A DNA stretch of 64,000 bases from Alteribacter populi (lineage in GTDB: Bacteria; Bacillota; Bacilli; Bacillales; Salisediminibacteriaceae). The first letter of the stretch is position 1. Every line of letters begins with the position of its first letter. Location: the NCBI RefSeq assembly GCF_002352765.1, contig NZ_KZ293963.1, forward strand, positions 1,076,368 through 1,140,367, given 5' to 3'. The notes below the pieces were generated by a model. The model did no database searches. It was given only the letters and a program-made list of their open reading frames with translations, and had not been told where the DNA came from. Positions 33,489 through 41,890 of the stretch are shown piece after piece. Made by a program: the position numbers and the translations under genes.

Positions 33489-34316
33489 TTATGTCGGAAG
33501 TCCTATGAAGCTCATCATTCTTCCTGTTTTTCCACTGTCTCGACGATAGGAATAAAATAGTTGCTCCTCTTTATATGTACAATATCGAGAAACAAAAATA
33601 TGGCTTTCATCAACCCCGCTATTTAGTAAAAGCTGGCGGTTTACTTCTTTTAAATTTAAAAAGTAACGTTGATTTTGTCGGGGTTCAATGACACTTTGCA
33701 TATCCGAACAAGATAATTTTTTAATTTCTGAAACCACTCGGTCATCAACTTCATAACAACGCTTTGATATAGCTGGACCAATAGCTGCATAAATCCCACT
33801 TTTGTCTGCACCTTCTTTTACAAAAGCATCAATCATATTTTGAACAATATTTCCTGTCGTCCCTTTCCAGCCAGCATGCGCTAAACCGATCAAGTCGTGA
33901 TCAGGAGCATAGAAATAGAGGGGAACGCAATCGGCGTACATACTAGTGAGCAAAATCCCACGCTCTTTAGTATAAATCCCATCGGTTTCAGGTATGGCTG
34001 TAGTAAGGTCGATTGCGCCGCCACCTTTATCGCGTTCAGCTATTTTTCGAACGTGATTAGAATGAATTTGTTCACCTACGACCCAATTTTTCAAAGGAAA
34101 GCGCAAGGACTCCCCTAGTTTTTCCCTGTTTTTTGTTACAAGGTTATCAGCATCAGCTGTATGTAAGCCTAAATTTAATGAGTCATATGGAGAGATGCTT
34201 GTCCCTCCCTTTCTCGTCGAAAACCCGACTGTAATAGACGGATTCAAGTCTAAAAAAGGGGATAATTGTAAATGAAGGGGGGAGTTTGATTGAATAAAAG
34301 GTTCGTCTCTCGTCAT
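33489..34316 (-). CDS. ylmD: YfiH/YlmD laccase-domain purine nucleoside phosphorylase family protein
   Basis: 275-residue protein of the DUF152 family, whose tested members (LACC1, YfiH) cleave purine nucleosides. The zinc ligands are visible: His in EQIHSNHV, Cys in YADCVPLYFY and His in LAHAGWKGTTGNIV. The ATG at 34316 follows GGGGGT. It stands in the ylmC-ylmD-ylmE series; its link to division is only positional. Confidence 0.9.
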   Translation of the reverse strand: MTRDEPFIQSNSPLHLQLSPFLDLNPSITVGFSTRKGGTSISPYDSLNLGLHTADADNLVTKNREKLGESLRFPLKNWVVGEQIHSNHVRKIAERDKGGGAIDLTTAIPETDGIYTKERGILLTSMYADCVPLYFYAPDHDLIGLAHAGWKGTTGNIVQNMIDAFVKEGADKSGIYAAIGPAISKRCYEVDDRVVSEIKKLSCSDMQSVIEPRQNQRYFLNLKEVNRQLLLNSGVDESHIFVSRYCTYKEEQLFYSYRRDSGKTGRMMSFIGLPT

Positions 34317-34453
34317 AATCGTACCCCCATTTCATCGTTTCTCTCTATTCTACCATTTTTTTCACTAATGAGGAACAAAGCTGGCTGTTTTTATGTCGGA
34401 TCTTCGTTTGAAGTTGCTCGTAAAGTCTGGGAATGGTAGTTGAACTCGCACTT

Positions 34454-34738
34454 TTATGTCGGGCCTTCTTGGCTGGGAGGTAGAAATTGCCCGGTAGCAT
34501 AGCTTCCTTCATTGTATCGTACGAGAATGACATCCGAACCGATCTTGACGACATTATTCCAAGGAACAACAACTTCCTGCTCTTTCCCAAAAAAGTTCAT
34601 CACTTTTCCTCCGCCAATAATAAATGCTTCCACTCGACCTGTCTCTAAATTAATATCTAAATCAGAAATATGACCAAGTAATCGTCCGTCAGCCAAGTTT
34701 ACGATGTCTTTTGCCTGAATATCTGAAATTTTGAGCAT
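34454..34738 (-). CDS. ylmC: YlmC/YmxH family PRC-barrel sporulation protein
   Basis: 94 residues forming a PRC-barrel: MLKISDIQAKDIVNLADGRL, GHISDLDINLETGRVEAFII, then VVVPWNNVVKIGSDVILVRY. YlmC and YmxH are paralogous small proteins of spore formers; the biochemical role is unknown. The ATG at 34738 follows CAGGAGGGG. B. subtilis ylmA, normally between sigG and ylmC, is absent; a repeat array occupies that place. Confidence 0.9.
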   Translation of the reverse strand: MLKISDIQAKDIVNLADGRLLGHISDLDINLETGRVEAFIIGGGKVMNFFGKEQEVVVPWNNVVKIGSDVILVRYNEGSYATGQFLPPSQEGPT

Positions 34739-34920
34739 TCTGTCCCCTCCTGTCTTGGTCCATTATATGCAGGAGAACGAGCGGATATGTTGCCACTCAT
34801 ATAAGGAATGCCCGTCTCATTTTAAGAAATAAACCTTGCATTTGAATCAACTTCATCATTCATTTGTTTAGAAATGAATACAAGTTCAAAATGCTATGTT
34901 GTCGTAATTTTTGGGTTATT

Positions 34921-34983
34921 GCTTGGTGTTAAATTAAGAGTGACTTTATGCAGCTCCGTTGGCCTCCATCTGCTCGCTTTCCG
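34921..34983 (-). repeat. 63-bp direct repeat, unit 1 (ylmC-sigG spacer)
   Basis: Begins GCTTGGTGTTAAATTAAGAG and ends CATCTGCTCGCTTTCCG (plus-strand reading). It matches unit 2 at 35141-35203 with about seven differences and an exact 220-base offset. It continues into a GC-rich block that, read on the minus strand, has the family B motifs (GAGACCCCGCAG, CGAGGAGGCT, GGAAAGCGAGCAG). Confidence 0.75.
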
Positions 34984-35140
34984 AGGACGTACCGCCAAGC
35001 CTCCTCGGGAAAAGCGCCCTGCGGGGTCTCGTCTGGTCTGTTTTTCCGCAGGAGTTTCGCAGATTACAGTACTACGCAGAAGATCATTTATATTAAGGGA
35101 GCTTTTAAACACGTTTCAGCTTGGCTACGGTCTCCAGCTT
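34984..35140 (-). repeat. Family B repeat body between the two direct repeats
   Basis: On the minus strand this block carries ACTCCTGCGGAAAAA, GAGACCCCGCAGGGCG and CCCGAGGAGGCTTGGCGG, in the order seen in the A2 core and at 62345-62455. The remainder (35061-35140) is AT-richer and unmatched elsewhere in the window. No ORF is supported. Confidence 0.6.
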
Positions 35141-35203
35141 GCTTGGTGTTAAATTAAGAGTAGCTTTATGTAGCTTCGTTGGCTTGCATCTGCTCGCTTT
35201 CCG
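35141..35203 (-). repeat. 63-bp direct repeat, unit 2
   Basis: Second copy of the unit at 34921-34983, with TAGCTTTATGTAGCTTCGTT in place of TGACTTTATGCAGCTCCGTT. It stops at CGCTTTCCG, ten bases before the sigG terminator, so this copy lacks the GC-rich body that follows unit 1. Confidence 0.75.
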
Positions 35204-35213
35204 CACTTCACAG

Positions 35214-35240
35214 TAAAAAAACCTGCACAATGGCAGGTTT
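35214..35240 (-). terminator. Terminator downstream of sigG
   Basis: AAACCTGC and GCAGGTTT form the stem on the minus strand with a short CATT-type loop and a TTTTTT tail, directly after the sigG stop. Confidence 0.88.
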
Positions 35241-35246
35241 AGGGTA

Positions 35247-36032
35247 TTATTCTTTTGCATGTTTATTCATTTGTTGGATTGCCGCTTTTTCTAAACGAGA
35301 AACTTGTGCTTGAGAAATTCCAATTTCATCTGCTACTTCCATTTGGGTCTTTCCTTGGAAAAATCGCATATCTAATATAAGCTTCTCCCTGTCATTTAAC
35401 CGGATCATCGCTTCTTTTAAAGCGATTTCCTCGATCCACTGCGTGTCCTTTTGCTTGTCATCACTTATTTGGTCCATTACAAAAATAGGGTCTCCGCCGT
35501 CGTTATAAATCGGTTCAAATAACGATACCGGATCTTGAATCGCATCTAAAGCAAACACAATGTCTTCTTTAGGTACATCTAGCACCTTTGCAATTTCCTG
35601 AATTGTAGGTTCACGGTCTCGCCGTTTTTCATTCATGATCGTGTCTCTAATCTGTAATGCCTTATAGGCAATGTCTCGTAACGAACGGGAAACACGAATC
35701 GGATTGTTATCACGAAGATAACGGCGGATTTCACCAATAATCATCGGTACAGCGTAGGTGGAAAATTTGACATTTTGTCCTAAATCAAAATTGTCAATGG
35801 ATTTCATAAGTCCAATGCAGCCGACCTGAAATAAGTCGTCTACATACTCTCCCCTATTGTTAAAGCGTTGAATCACACTTAAAACGAGGCGCAAGTTTCC
35901 ATTTACAAGCTTTTCTCTGGCTGTAGTCTCACCATTTTGCATCTCTTCGAACAACACTCGCATTTCCTTGTTCTTGAGTACTGGTAATTTTGATGTATCT
36001 ACACCACAGATTTCAACTTTGTTTCGTGTCAA
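35247..36032 (-). CDS. sigG: RNA polymerase sigma-G, late forespore
   Basis: Forespore sigma factor active after engulfment. The 261 residues are nearly the same as the B. subtilis protein: TRNKVEICGVDTSKLPVLKN at the start, region 2 (QRFNNRGEYVDDLFQVGCIG), region 3 and region 4 helix-turn-helix (MEVADEIGISQAQVSRLEKA). The start is TTG at 36032, seven bases behind GGGAGGG; the TTG at 36047 lies within the SD. A sigma-F/G-like promoter lies at 36069-36097. It follows sigE by 127 bases, as in all Bacilli. Confidence 0.95.
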   Translation of the reverse strand: MTRNKVEICGVDTSKLPVLKNKEMRVLFEEMQNGETTAREKLVNGNLRLVLSVIQRFNNRGEYVDDLFQVGCIGLMKSIDNFDLGQNVKFSTYAVPMIIGEIRRYLRDNNPIRVSRSLRDIAYKALQIRDTIMNEKRRDREPTIQEIAKVLDVPKEDIVFALDAIQDPVSLFEPIYNDGGDPIFVMDQISDDKQKDTQWIEEIALKEAMIRLNDREKLILDMRFFQGKTQMEVADEIGISQAQVSRLEKAAIQQMNKHAKE

Positions 36033-36068
36033 TGCCTTCCCTCCCAACAGGAGCTGATGTACAAGAAT

Positions 36069-36097
36069 CAGTATCTCCTTGAGAGGGAAAATTATGC
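36069..36097 (-). promoter_or_regulatory. Sigma-F/sigma-G type promoter of sigG
   Basis: GCATA (36097-36093), a 14-base spacer and GGAGATACTG (36078-36069) on the minus strand approximate the sigma-F consensus GYATA then GGNNANNNTW. It lies 37 bases before the sigG TTG. B. subtilis sigG is transcribed by sigma-F and then sigma-G from this location. Confidence 0.6.
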
Positions 36098-36159
36098 AGA
36101 AATTACTACTCTGAAAATTTACACTTTATCACGAAAAGCTTCAGGCCTTGATGTTGCTG

Positions 36160-36879
36160 CTATACCATTTTATTAAATTCTTTTCTTAAGCGTTTAATGA
36201 TTCGCTTTTCCAATCTAGAAATATAGGATTGAGAAATGCCTAATAAATCGGCTACATCTTTCTGTGTTTTCTCTTCATCTCCTGCTAAGCCAAAGCGAAG
36301 CTCCATAATTTGCTTTTCACGAGCAGACAGCGTTTCTAGTGCTTTAACTAACAATTTACGATCTACTTTATCTTCAATACCCTTCGTAATAATGTTTTCC
36401 TCGGTTCCTAAAACATCCGACAGCAACAATTCATTACCGTCCCAATCGATGTTTAATGGTTCATCAAACGACACTTCTGATCGAATCTTATTATTTCTTC
36501 GCAAATACATTAATATTTCATTTTCTATACACCGCGAAGCATAGGTAGCAAGTTTAATTTTCTTTTCAGGATCAAACGTATTTACAGCCTTAATAAGGCC
36601 GATCGTCCCAATGCTTATGAGGTCCTCGATATTTATGCCAGTGTTTTCAAACTTTCTTGCAATATAAACGACTAGTCTTAAATTTCGTTCAATCAACATT
36701 GAACGAACGGCTTCATCCCCTTTAGGGAGCTTTTTAAGTAAATGTGCTTCTTCCTCTTTTGACAATGGCGGAGGTAGCGCTTCACTTCCTCCAATATAAA
36801 AAACTTCGTCAGACTTGATACCAAACTTCATCAGAAGTTTATACCACCATAATTTAACCTTCATCTTCAAAATCCGCAT
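36160..36879 (-). CDS. sigE: RNA polymerase sigma-E precursor, early mother cell
   Basis: Made as inactive pro-sigma-E at the membrane and cleaved by SpoIIGA. The 239 residues include a basic, hydrophobic pro-sequence at about 1-27 (MKVKLWWYKLLMKFGIKSDE), core-binding ERNLRLVVYIARKFENTG, the -10 recognition ATYASRCIENEILMYLRRNN and region 4 TQKDVADLLGISQSYISRLE. The ATG at 36879 follows GGGGGGA and lies 20 bases after spoIIGA; an extension to 36951 is rejected. Confidence 0.96.
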   Translation of the reverse strand: MRILKMKVKLWWYKLLMKFGIKSDEVFYIGGSEALPPPLSKEEEAHLLKKLPKGDEAVRSMLIERNLRLVVYIARKFENTGINIEDLISIGTIGLIKAVNTFDPEKKIKLATYASRCIENEILMYLRRNNKIRSEVSFDEPLNIDWDGNELLLSDVLGTEENIITKGIEDKVDRKLLVKALETLSAREKQIMELRFGLAGDEEKTQKDVADLLGISQSYISRLEKRIIKRLRKEFNKMV

Positions 36880-36899
36880 TGTTATCCCCCCAAATAAGT

Positions 36900-37820
36900 T
36901 CAAGCCGGTGATTGCTTTTGGTTTTGAAACATCCCCGGATGTAGAATACATTCGTAGTCATCAAGTGAAGATAATGGTGTATAGCTAAGCCCAATGAGCA
37001 CTTGGTTACAAGAGAAGCTTTCTCCGATTTCTCCTGGGTGAATCACCACGGATTCAGGACGCAAAGCCCATAAAAATTGATGATTTTTCCCAACCGTTCG
37101 ATAAGGGATCAGTGTCATCGTGTACTCTTGGACTGTCTCAAAATCAACAACACTCTCTGTTCCTTTTCGAGTAAATTCAATAAACTCAGAAGGGAATTCC
37201 TTTTCAAGTTGTGTCATATCTATAATCATGACTGGGCGATTGGAGATTGGGTCTTTTAATTGGTTTCCACTGTCTACAAACCCCTTGAGACTCAGCTGGA
37301 TACCACTCACATTTACATCAACGTGCACAATCTGGTCAAAACGAATCTTGGCTGTTTCCACACCATGAATCGACTTTTTCGAAAAATAGTAGACGACTGG
37401 AAACCCAATCACTACAAACAACCAACTTATCGGACTACCAAATCCGCTTAATCTCGTGGCAAAGGTATCGTTTACTAAAAAGACTTCTGTTGAAAAAAAG
37501 GAGTGAGCAGCAATTAAACCTCCACCAGTGACAAAACTTACGAAATAAAACATCATCCAAACTTTGAAAAACGGTTTAAATCCTTTGAAACCAAAGGTAG
37601 TTAACACGATCCCAACGGAGTAAAGCACTTTAATTAAAGGATGGGCAACATAAGTAGTTAAAGGTGAGAATAAAATAAATAAGTACGATGAAGCAACCAA
37701 TGCTCCTAAAACGAGCCGCCATTTACTCACAGACCGCTTAACCGTAATAGCCGTAAGTGCGAGAAGCATCCAGTCAATGAAAAAGTTCAACAGCCAAATC
37801 ACATCTAAATAGAGCGTCAT
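36900..37820 (-). CDS. spoIIGA: SpoIIGA, membrane aspartic protease that activates sigma-E
   Basis: 306 residues with five N-terminal membrane helices (about 1-150, MTLYLDVIWLLNFFIDWMLL) and a cytoplasmic retropepsin-like domain whose catalytic Asp is in LKGFVDSGNQLKDP. It dimerises and cleaves pro-sigma-E in the mother cell once SpoIIR signals from the forespore. The ATG at 37820 follows GAGG. It forms a two-gene operon with sigE. Confidence 0.94.
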   Translation of the reverse strand: MTLYLDVIWLLNFFIDWMLLALTAITVKRSVSKWRLVLGALVASSYLFILFSPLTTYVAHPLIKVLYSVGIVLTTFGFKGFKPFFKVWMMFYFVSFVTGGGLIAAHSFFSTEVFLVNDTFATRLSGFGSPISWLFVVIGFPVVYYFSKKSIHGVETAKIRFDQIVHVDVNVSGIQLSLKGFVDSGNQLKDPISNRPVMIIDMTQLEKEFPSEFIEFTRKGTESVVDFETVQEYTMTLIPYRTVGKNHQFLWALRPESVVIHPGEIGESFSCNQVLIGLSYTPLSSLDDYECILHPGMFQNQKQSPA

Positions 37821-37857
37821 CGTATCGAAAACCTCTTTTAATATGGATTTTGAGATT

Positions 37858-37890
37858 AGTATAGCTTAACCAACTCTGTAAGTCTGTCAC
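37858..37890 (-). promoter_or_regulatory. Candidate spoIIG promoter with long spacer
   Basis: On the minus strand GTGACA (37890-37885) and TATACT (37863-37858) are separated by 21 bases. The B. subtilis spoIIG promoter is known for a 22-bp spacer that needs Spo0A. Two TGTCAC repeats on the plus strand (37885 and 37899) are degenerate relatives of the 0A box TGTCGAA. Confidence 0.5.
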
Positions 37891-38062
37891 TTTTTGAATG
37901 TCACAAGCCTGTTATTTTGAATTTTTTTATGCTAATTTGTCATATTATATTTCTTTGAATGTTGTCTATGAGGAAACAATACTTGAAAGTCTACTTAGAG
38001 GCTAGAGAATTTCGTGAAGAAATGATAGATTTTCTTTTGGGTAGAGGGGAGTTCTATCTACT

Positions 38063-38090
38063 AAAAACGCAGCCACAATGGGCTGCGTTC
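38063..38090 (-). terminator. Terminator downstream of ftsZ
   Basis: AACGCAGCC pairs with GGCTGCGTT around CATTGT and is followed by TTTTTAG on the minus strand, just after the ftsZ stop. It ends the dcw cluster and isolates spoIIGA. Confidence 0.9.
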
Positions 38091-38102
38091 TGATTCATCC
38101 GA

Positions 38103-39281
38103 CTATCGACGACGACGGTTACGTAGGAACGTAGGAATATCTAAAGAATCGCCTTCGTTTTCCGGAGGTTGGGTGTATGTTTTGTTGTTAGTAGCAGGCT
38201 GGCTGCTTGGTTCCTGATAGGAAGGAGAAGCTGACTGCTGGTTATTCGTCGGTTCAGGTTTTTGTTGTACTGGTGCTTCACGACGGCTCGCATTCATTTG
38301 CTGGCGTTGCATCGCAGGAGCATCTGCTACGTCTTCAAAACCTGTAGCAATAACCGTAACAACAATTTCATCTTTTAAATTTTCATTAATTACGGAACCG
38401 AAAATCATGTTTACTTCACTATCAGATGATGAAGATACGATTTCAGCTGCTTCATGAACTTCAAATAAGCTTAAGTTGGACCCACCTGTAATGTTCATGA
38501 GCACACCTTGCGCTCCATCGATCGACGTTTCGAGTAGTGGTGAGGAAATCGCCTTTTTCGCCGCTTCAGCAGCACGGCTTTCCCCAGTTGCAATCCCGAT
38601 TCCCATCAATGCAGAACCTTTTTCACTCATGATCGTCTTCACATCAGCGAAGTCCAAGTTAATGAGTCCAGGTACAGCAATTAAATCGGAGATCCCTTGT
38701 ACACCTTGACGGAGAACGTTATCTGCTTCTCTGAACGCTTCAAGCATCGGTGTATTTTTATCAACGATTTCAAGTAGACGATCATTTGGAATGACAATGA
38801 GCGTATCTACTTTCTCTTTTAATGCACCAATTCCGCTTCCTGCTTGTGTCATTCTCTTACGCCCTTCAAAAGTAAATGGGCGAGTAACTACACCTACAGT
38901 TAATGCGCCGAGGTCTTTGGCAATTTCAGCAATAACAGGAGCAGCTCCTGTACCAGTACCTCCGCCCATGCCAGCTGTAATAAAAACCATATCTGCACCT
39001 TGAAGAACTTCTTCTAAATGCTCGCGGCTCTCTTCTGCTGCTTTTTTTCCGATATCAGGGTTGGCACCTGCACCAAGACCTCTTGTAAGCTTGCCGCCAA
39101 GCTGAAGTTTCTTTTCCGCTTTTGATAAGTGCAATGCTTGAGCATCGGTATTGACAGCGATAAACTCAACACCTTGTAGTCCATTTTCAATCATTCGGTT
39201 CACAGCGTTACTTCCTCCGCCACCGACACCGATGACCTTTATCGTAGCTAATTGTTCCATATCCATTTCAAACTCTAGCAT
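38103..39281 (-). CDS. ftsZ: Cell division GTPase FtsZ
   Basis: Tubulin homologue that forms the Z ring. In its 392 residues, the GTPase part has VIGVGGGGSNAVNRM, the tubulin signature GMGGGTGTGAAPVI and the synergy loop NLDFADVKTIM. A disordered Gln/Pro-rich linker follows, and the C-terminal peptide LDIPTFLRNRRRR binds FtsA and SepF. The ATG at 39281 follows TTGGAGG. It is 47 bases after ftsA. Confidence 0.97.
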   Translation of the reverse strand: MLEFEMDMEQLATIKVIGVGGGGSNAVNRMIENGLQGVEFIAVNTDAQALHLSKAEKKLQLGGKLTRGLGAGANPDIGKKAAEESREHLEEVLQGADMVFITAGMGGGTGTGAAPVIAEIAKDLGALTVGVVTRPFTFEGRKRMTQAGSGIGALKEKVDTLIVIPNDRLLEIVDKNTPMLEAFREADNVLRQGVQGISDLIAVPGLINLDFADVKTIMSEKGSALMGIGIATGESRAAEAAKKAISSPLLETSIDGAQGVLMNITGGSNLSLFEVHEAAEIVSSSSDSEVNMIFGSVINENLKDEIVVTVIATGFEDVADAPAMQRQQMNASRREAPVQQKPEPTNNQQSASPSYQEPSSQPATNNKTYTQPPENEGDSLDIPTFLRNRRRR

Positions 39282-39328
39282 TTCCGGTCCTCCAATCCAT
39301 CATGATACACATGATATTCACTTTAAAC

Positions 39329-40627
39329 TTATTCAAAAAATACTTTAAACCAGTTAGAGACACGTTTTTTTACACCCGCGTCATTCTGTTTCTTTTGTGG
39401 AGTTGATTGTTTTGATTTTTTCGTTGGTCGTTCCTGTAGTTCTTCGGTTCGTTCTTGTGGTACCGATGCTATCCCTGCAGCAATTTCTTTACCTTGAATT
39501 CTCGCACTGCGATGAGCGTATTGGATGAGACCGACACCATTTGTGTATTGTGGTTCTCGAACACCGATATAATCGGGAATTGCGACACGAACATTCTTTT
39601 GCAAAATTTCACGAGCTAATTCAAGTACACCTGGTATTTTAACTGTCCCTCCAGTGAGGACGTAGCCACCAGATACTTCGCCAAAGCCGAGTTTTTGCAC
39701 TTCTTTATGAACTAACCCTAACATTTCTGCCATTCGGGGTTCAATAATTTCTGCTAAATCACTTTGCGAATATTCTTGTAACTCATCACTACCGATCTCC
39801 GAAACTTCGAAAAGCTCTTCGTCCGACGCATGATCAATATACGCACAACCATATTCTTTTTTAACTTTTTCCGCCTCATCAGTCGATGTTCTTAAGACTA
39901 CTGAGATGTCATTTGTAATATGAACACCACCTAATGGGATAACCGTTGTTCCTTGCAGTGTGTCGTTTCTAAAGACCGAAATAGTAATCGATCCTCCTCC
40001 GATATCTACAAGAATGCAACCGAGACTTCTTTCGTCTTTTAGCAATGCAAATGATCCTGCAGCTAAGGGCTGAAGTGCAATGTCAGCAATATTGAGGCCT
40101 GCTTTTTCTACACATCTTAGTAAATTATGTAGCATCGTTTTCGAGGCTGTAATGATCGTACCTTCCATTTCCAGTCTGACACCGATCATACCGCGTGGGT
40201 CATTAATTTCATCGAGTCCGTCAACAATAAATTGCTTTGGGTGAACATTTACAATCTCTCTTTCTGGAGGGATTGAGACGACTTGTGCGGCATCAATGAC
40301 TCGGATAATATCTTCGTCACCTATTTCCCGATCTTCACTCGAGACTGCAACGACTCCGTGGCAGGACTGAAGTTGAACATGGTTGCCTGAGACGCCTACA
40401 ATGATATTTTCTATTTTGAGCCCGACCATTCGTTCTGCCTTTTCTACTGCTGCTTTAATCGAACGGACAGTCTCATCAATGTCCACGATCGAACCTTTTC
40501 TTATTCCTTCTGATTCTGCTTCTCCAACTCCAATAATATTCAACGTACCATTGGCGATTTCACCAATAATGACTCGGACAGCAGATGTGCCGATGTCCAA
40601 CGTCACGTACGTGTCATGGTTGTTCAT
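39329..40627 (-). CDS. ftsA: Cell division protein FtsA
   Basis: Actin-like membrane anchor of FtsZ. In its 432 residues, the nucleotide-binding motifs are VTLDIGTSAVRVIIGE, GCILVDIGGGSITIS and GGYVLTGGTVKIPG. The 1C domain lies near residues 85-160, and the membrane-binding amphipathic helix KKRVSNWFKVFFE forms the C-terminus. The ATG at 40627 follows GAAGGAGG; the frame upstream to 40681 is not conserved. Confidence 0.96.
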   Translation of the reverse strand: MNNHDTYVTLDIGTSAVRVIIGEIANGTLNIIGVGEAESEGIRKGSIVDIDETVRSIKAAVEKAERMVGLKIENIIVGVSGNHVQLQSCHGVVAVSSEDREIGDEDIIRVIDAAQVVSIPPEREIVNVHPKQFIVDGLDEINDPRGMIGVRLEMEGTIITASKTMLHNLLRCVEKAGLNIADIALQPLAAGSFALLKDERSLGCILVDIGGGSITISVFRNDTLQGTTVIPLGGVHITNDISVVLRTSTDEAEKVKKEYGCAYIDHASDEELFEVSEIGSDELQEYSQSDLAEIIEPRMAEMLGLVHKEVQKLGFGEVSGGYVLTGGTVKIPGVLELAREILQKNVRVAIPDYIGVREPQYTNGVGLIQYAHRSARIQGKEIAAGIASVPQERTEELQERPTKKSKQSTPQKKQNDAGVKKRVSNWFKVFFE

Positions 40628-40824
40628 ACTTTGGCACCTCCTTCGATTCCTCCATCTATGTAACATAGGTAATGATTCCAATGTTTCATTACTTCATCAT
40701 AGCAGTTGTCCTATTACACACATTTAGAACTATAACCGATAGATTTGTAAGTACACAATGTATTCCACATCTTTTTTACATTCCCTCTTTTTTTACGTAA
40801 TTTTACCGTAAAAAGTTAAGAAGG

Positions 40825-41190
40825 TTAAGGAATTGGTGTACCTTTTTTTCGTTTCTTAGACCAGCTTTCCAACAGTAAGCGTCTGATTTGAGCAATGTTA
40901 TTAAATAAGCGTACACCAAAAGCAAAAACAGCAGCTAAGTATAAGTCTACACCAAGATGAACGCCTAGGAAAGCCAAACCCGCAGCTAAAATAATATTTG
41001 AGAAAAATCCTGTAATAAATACCTTTTCTTCAAACGTATTTTCTAAATATGCCCTTATTCCCCCAAAAAGCGTATCTAAAGCTGCCAGTACTGCAATTGA
41101 AAGGTAGCTCGTATACGCATCAGGCACGCGAATCCCCGTTGATAGACCTAATAAAATACCGACTAACAAACCAATAATCGGAAGCCACAC
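40825..41190 (-). CDS. sbp: Small basic protein Sbp (DUF1290)
   Basis: 121-residue membrane protein with about four helices (MWLPIIGLLVGILLGLSTGI, FGGIRAYLENTFEEKVF) and a basic C-terminus (SWSKKRKKG). The family is conserved in the dcw region of Gram-positive bacteria; the molecular role is not established. It starts with GTG at 41190 behind AGGAGG, one base after the ylxX stop. Confidence 0.9.
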   Translation of the reverse strand: MWLPIIGLLVGILLGLSTGIRVPDAYTSYLSIAVLAALDTLFGGIRAYLENTFEEKVFITGFFSNIILAAGLAFLGVHLGVDLYLAAVFAFGVRLFNNIAQIRRLLLESWSKKRKKGTPIP

Positions 41191-41191
41191 C

Positions 41192-41890
41192 TTATGATTC
41201 CTCCTTTATTGGAGACATGTACCGAACACGAAGCGTTTGGTCATATGCCGGTAAAGTAAGTTCACTTACCGTGGTAGATGTGAGCTCCAGGTTTTCATAA
41301 TGAAGATACTCCTTTATTTCCGAGGTCATCATGTAATGGTGTAATTGTTCCGGATCTTCAGTCAGCACTCTAACTTGTAATGGAAATGTTGTCATTCTAC
41401 GGCTGTTTACGTGAGTTACACCTTGAACTTCCCGAATAGGAGTCGTTGATACTATTCGCTGAGAACCCACGGCAATGTCCTTCGCACCGTAAATATTTAA
41501 TTCATTTATCAACATTCTTAATAAATGTGGTGGGACTGACCTAATCGCTCCTCCTTGGTAATCCTCATCAAAAACCGGGTTGACCTCAATAATAACACCT
41601 GAACCTGTAGCTTCAGTTAAACCTGCACTTTTACGCAAATCTTCAATCGCTTCTTCGATGACGGTCTCAACATTTTCAGTTTCTTGCAATTGTCCGAGCA
41701 ACTCTTCTTGATTTCCAAGCTCTTCTATTAACTCCTGCTGGCGTTCTTTCTCAGCCGTAAGTTCTTGACGCAGTTCCATTACAGAACGTGTGTCACGTAC
41801 ATTCGGCTCCTTCGTAGTTTGAAATTGTATCGCTACCATAAAACCGACAATGGTAGTAATGATTGTAAAAACGATCATCCTATCTTTCAT
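41192..41890 (-). CDS. ylxX: DUF881 protein YlxX
   Basis: 232 residues: an N-terminal transmembrane anchor (about 5-23), a coiled coil (30-70, MELRQELTAEKERQQELIEE) and an extracytoplasmic DUF881 domain (SGVIIEVNPVFDED, LRMLINELNIYGAKDIAV). It is a paralogue of the preceding gene, with which it overlaps by four bases (ATGA). The function is unknown; conservation beside divIB and sbp suggests an envelope or division role. Confidence 0.9.
   Translation of the reverse strand: MKDRMIVFTIITTIVGFMVAIQFQTTKEPNVRDTRSVMELRQELTAEKERQQELIEELGNQEELLGQLQETENVETVIEEAIEDLRKSAGLTEATGSGVIIEVNPVFDEDYQGGAIRSVPPHLLRMLINELNIYGAKDIAVGSQRIVSTTPIREVQGVTHVNSRRMTTFPLQVRVLTEDPEQLHHYMMTSEIKEYLHYENLELTSTTVSELTLPAYDQTLRVRYMSPIKEES

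Noticed and set aside
34874..35157. Overlapping ORFs in the ylmC-sigG spacer that might be a ylmA remnant
   Set aside because: The frames cross the 63-bp direct repeats and show no ABC ATPase motifs such as Walker A, so no ylmA remnant is supported.
34921..35203. CRISPR-like array
   Set aside because: Only two imperfect 63-bp units at a 220-base spacing, with no spacers of regular length and no cas genes.
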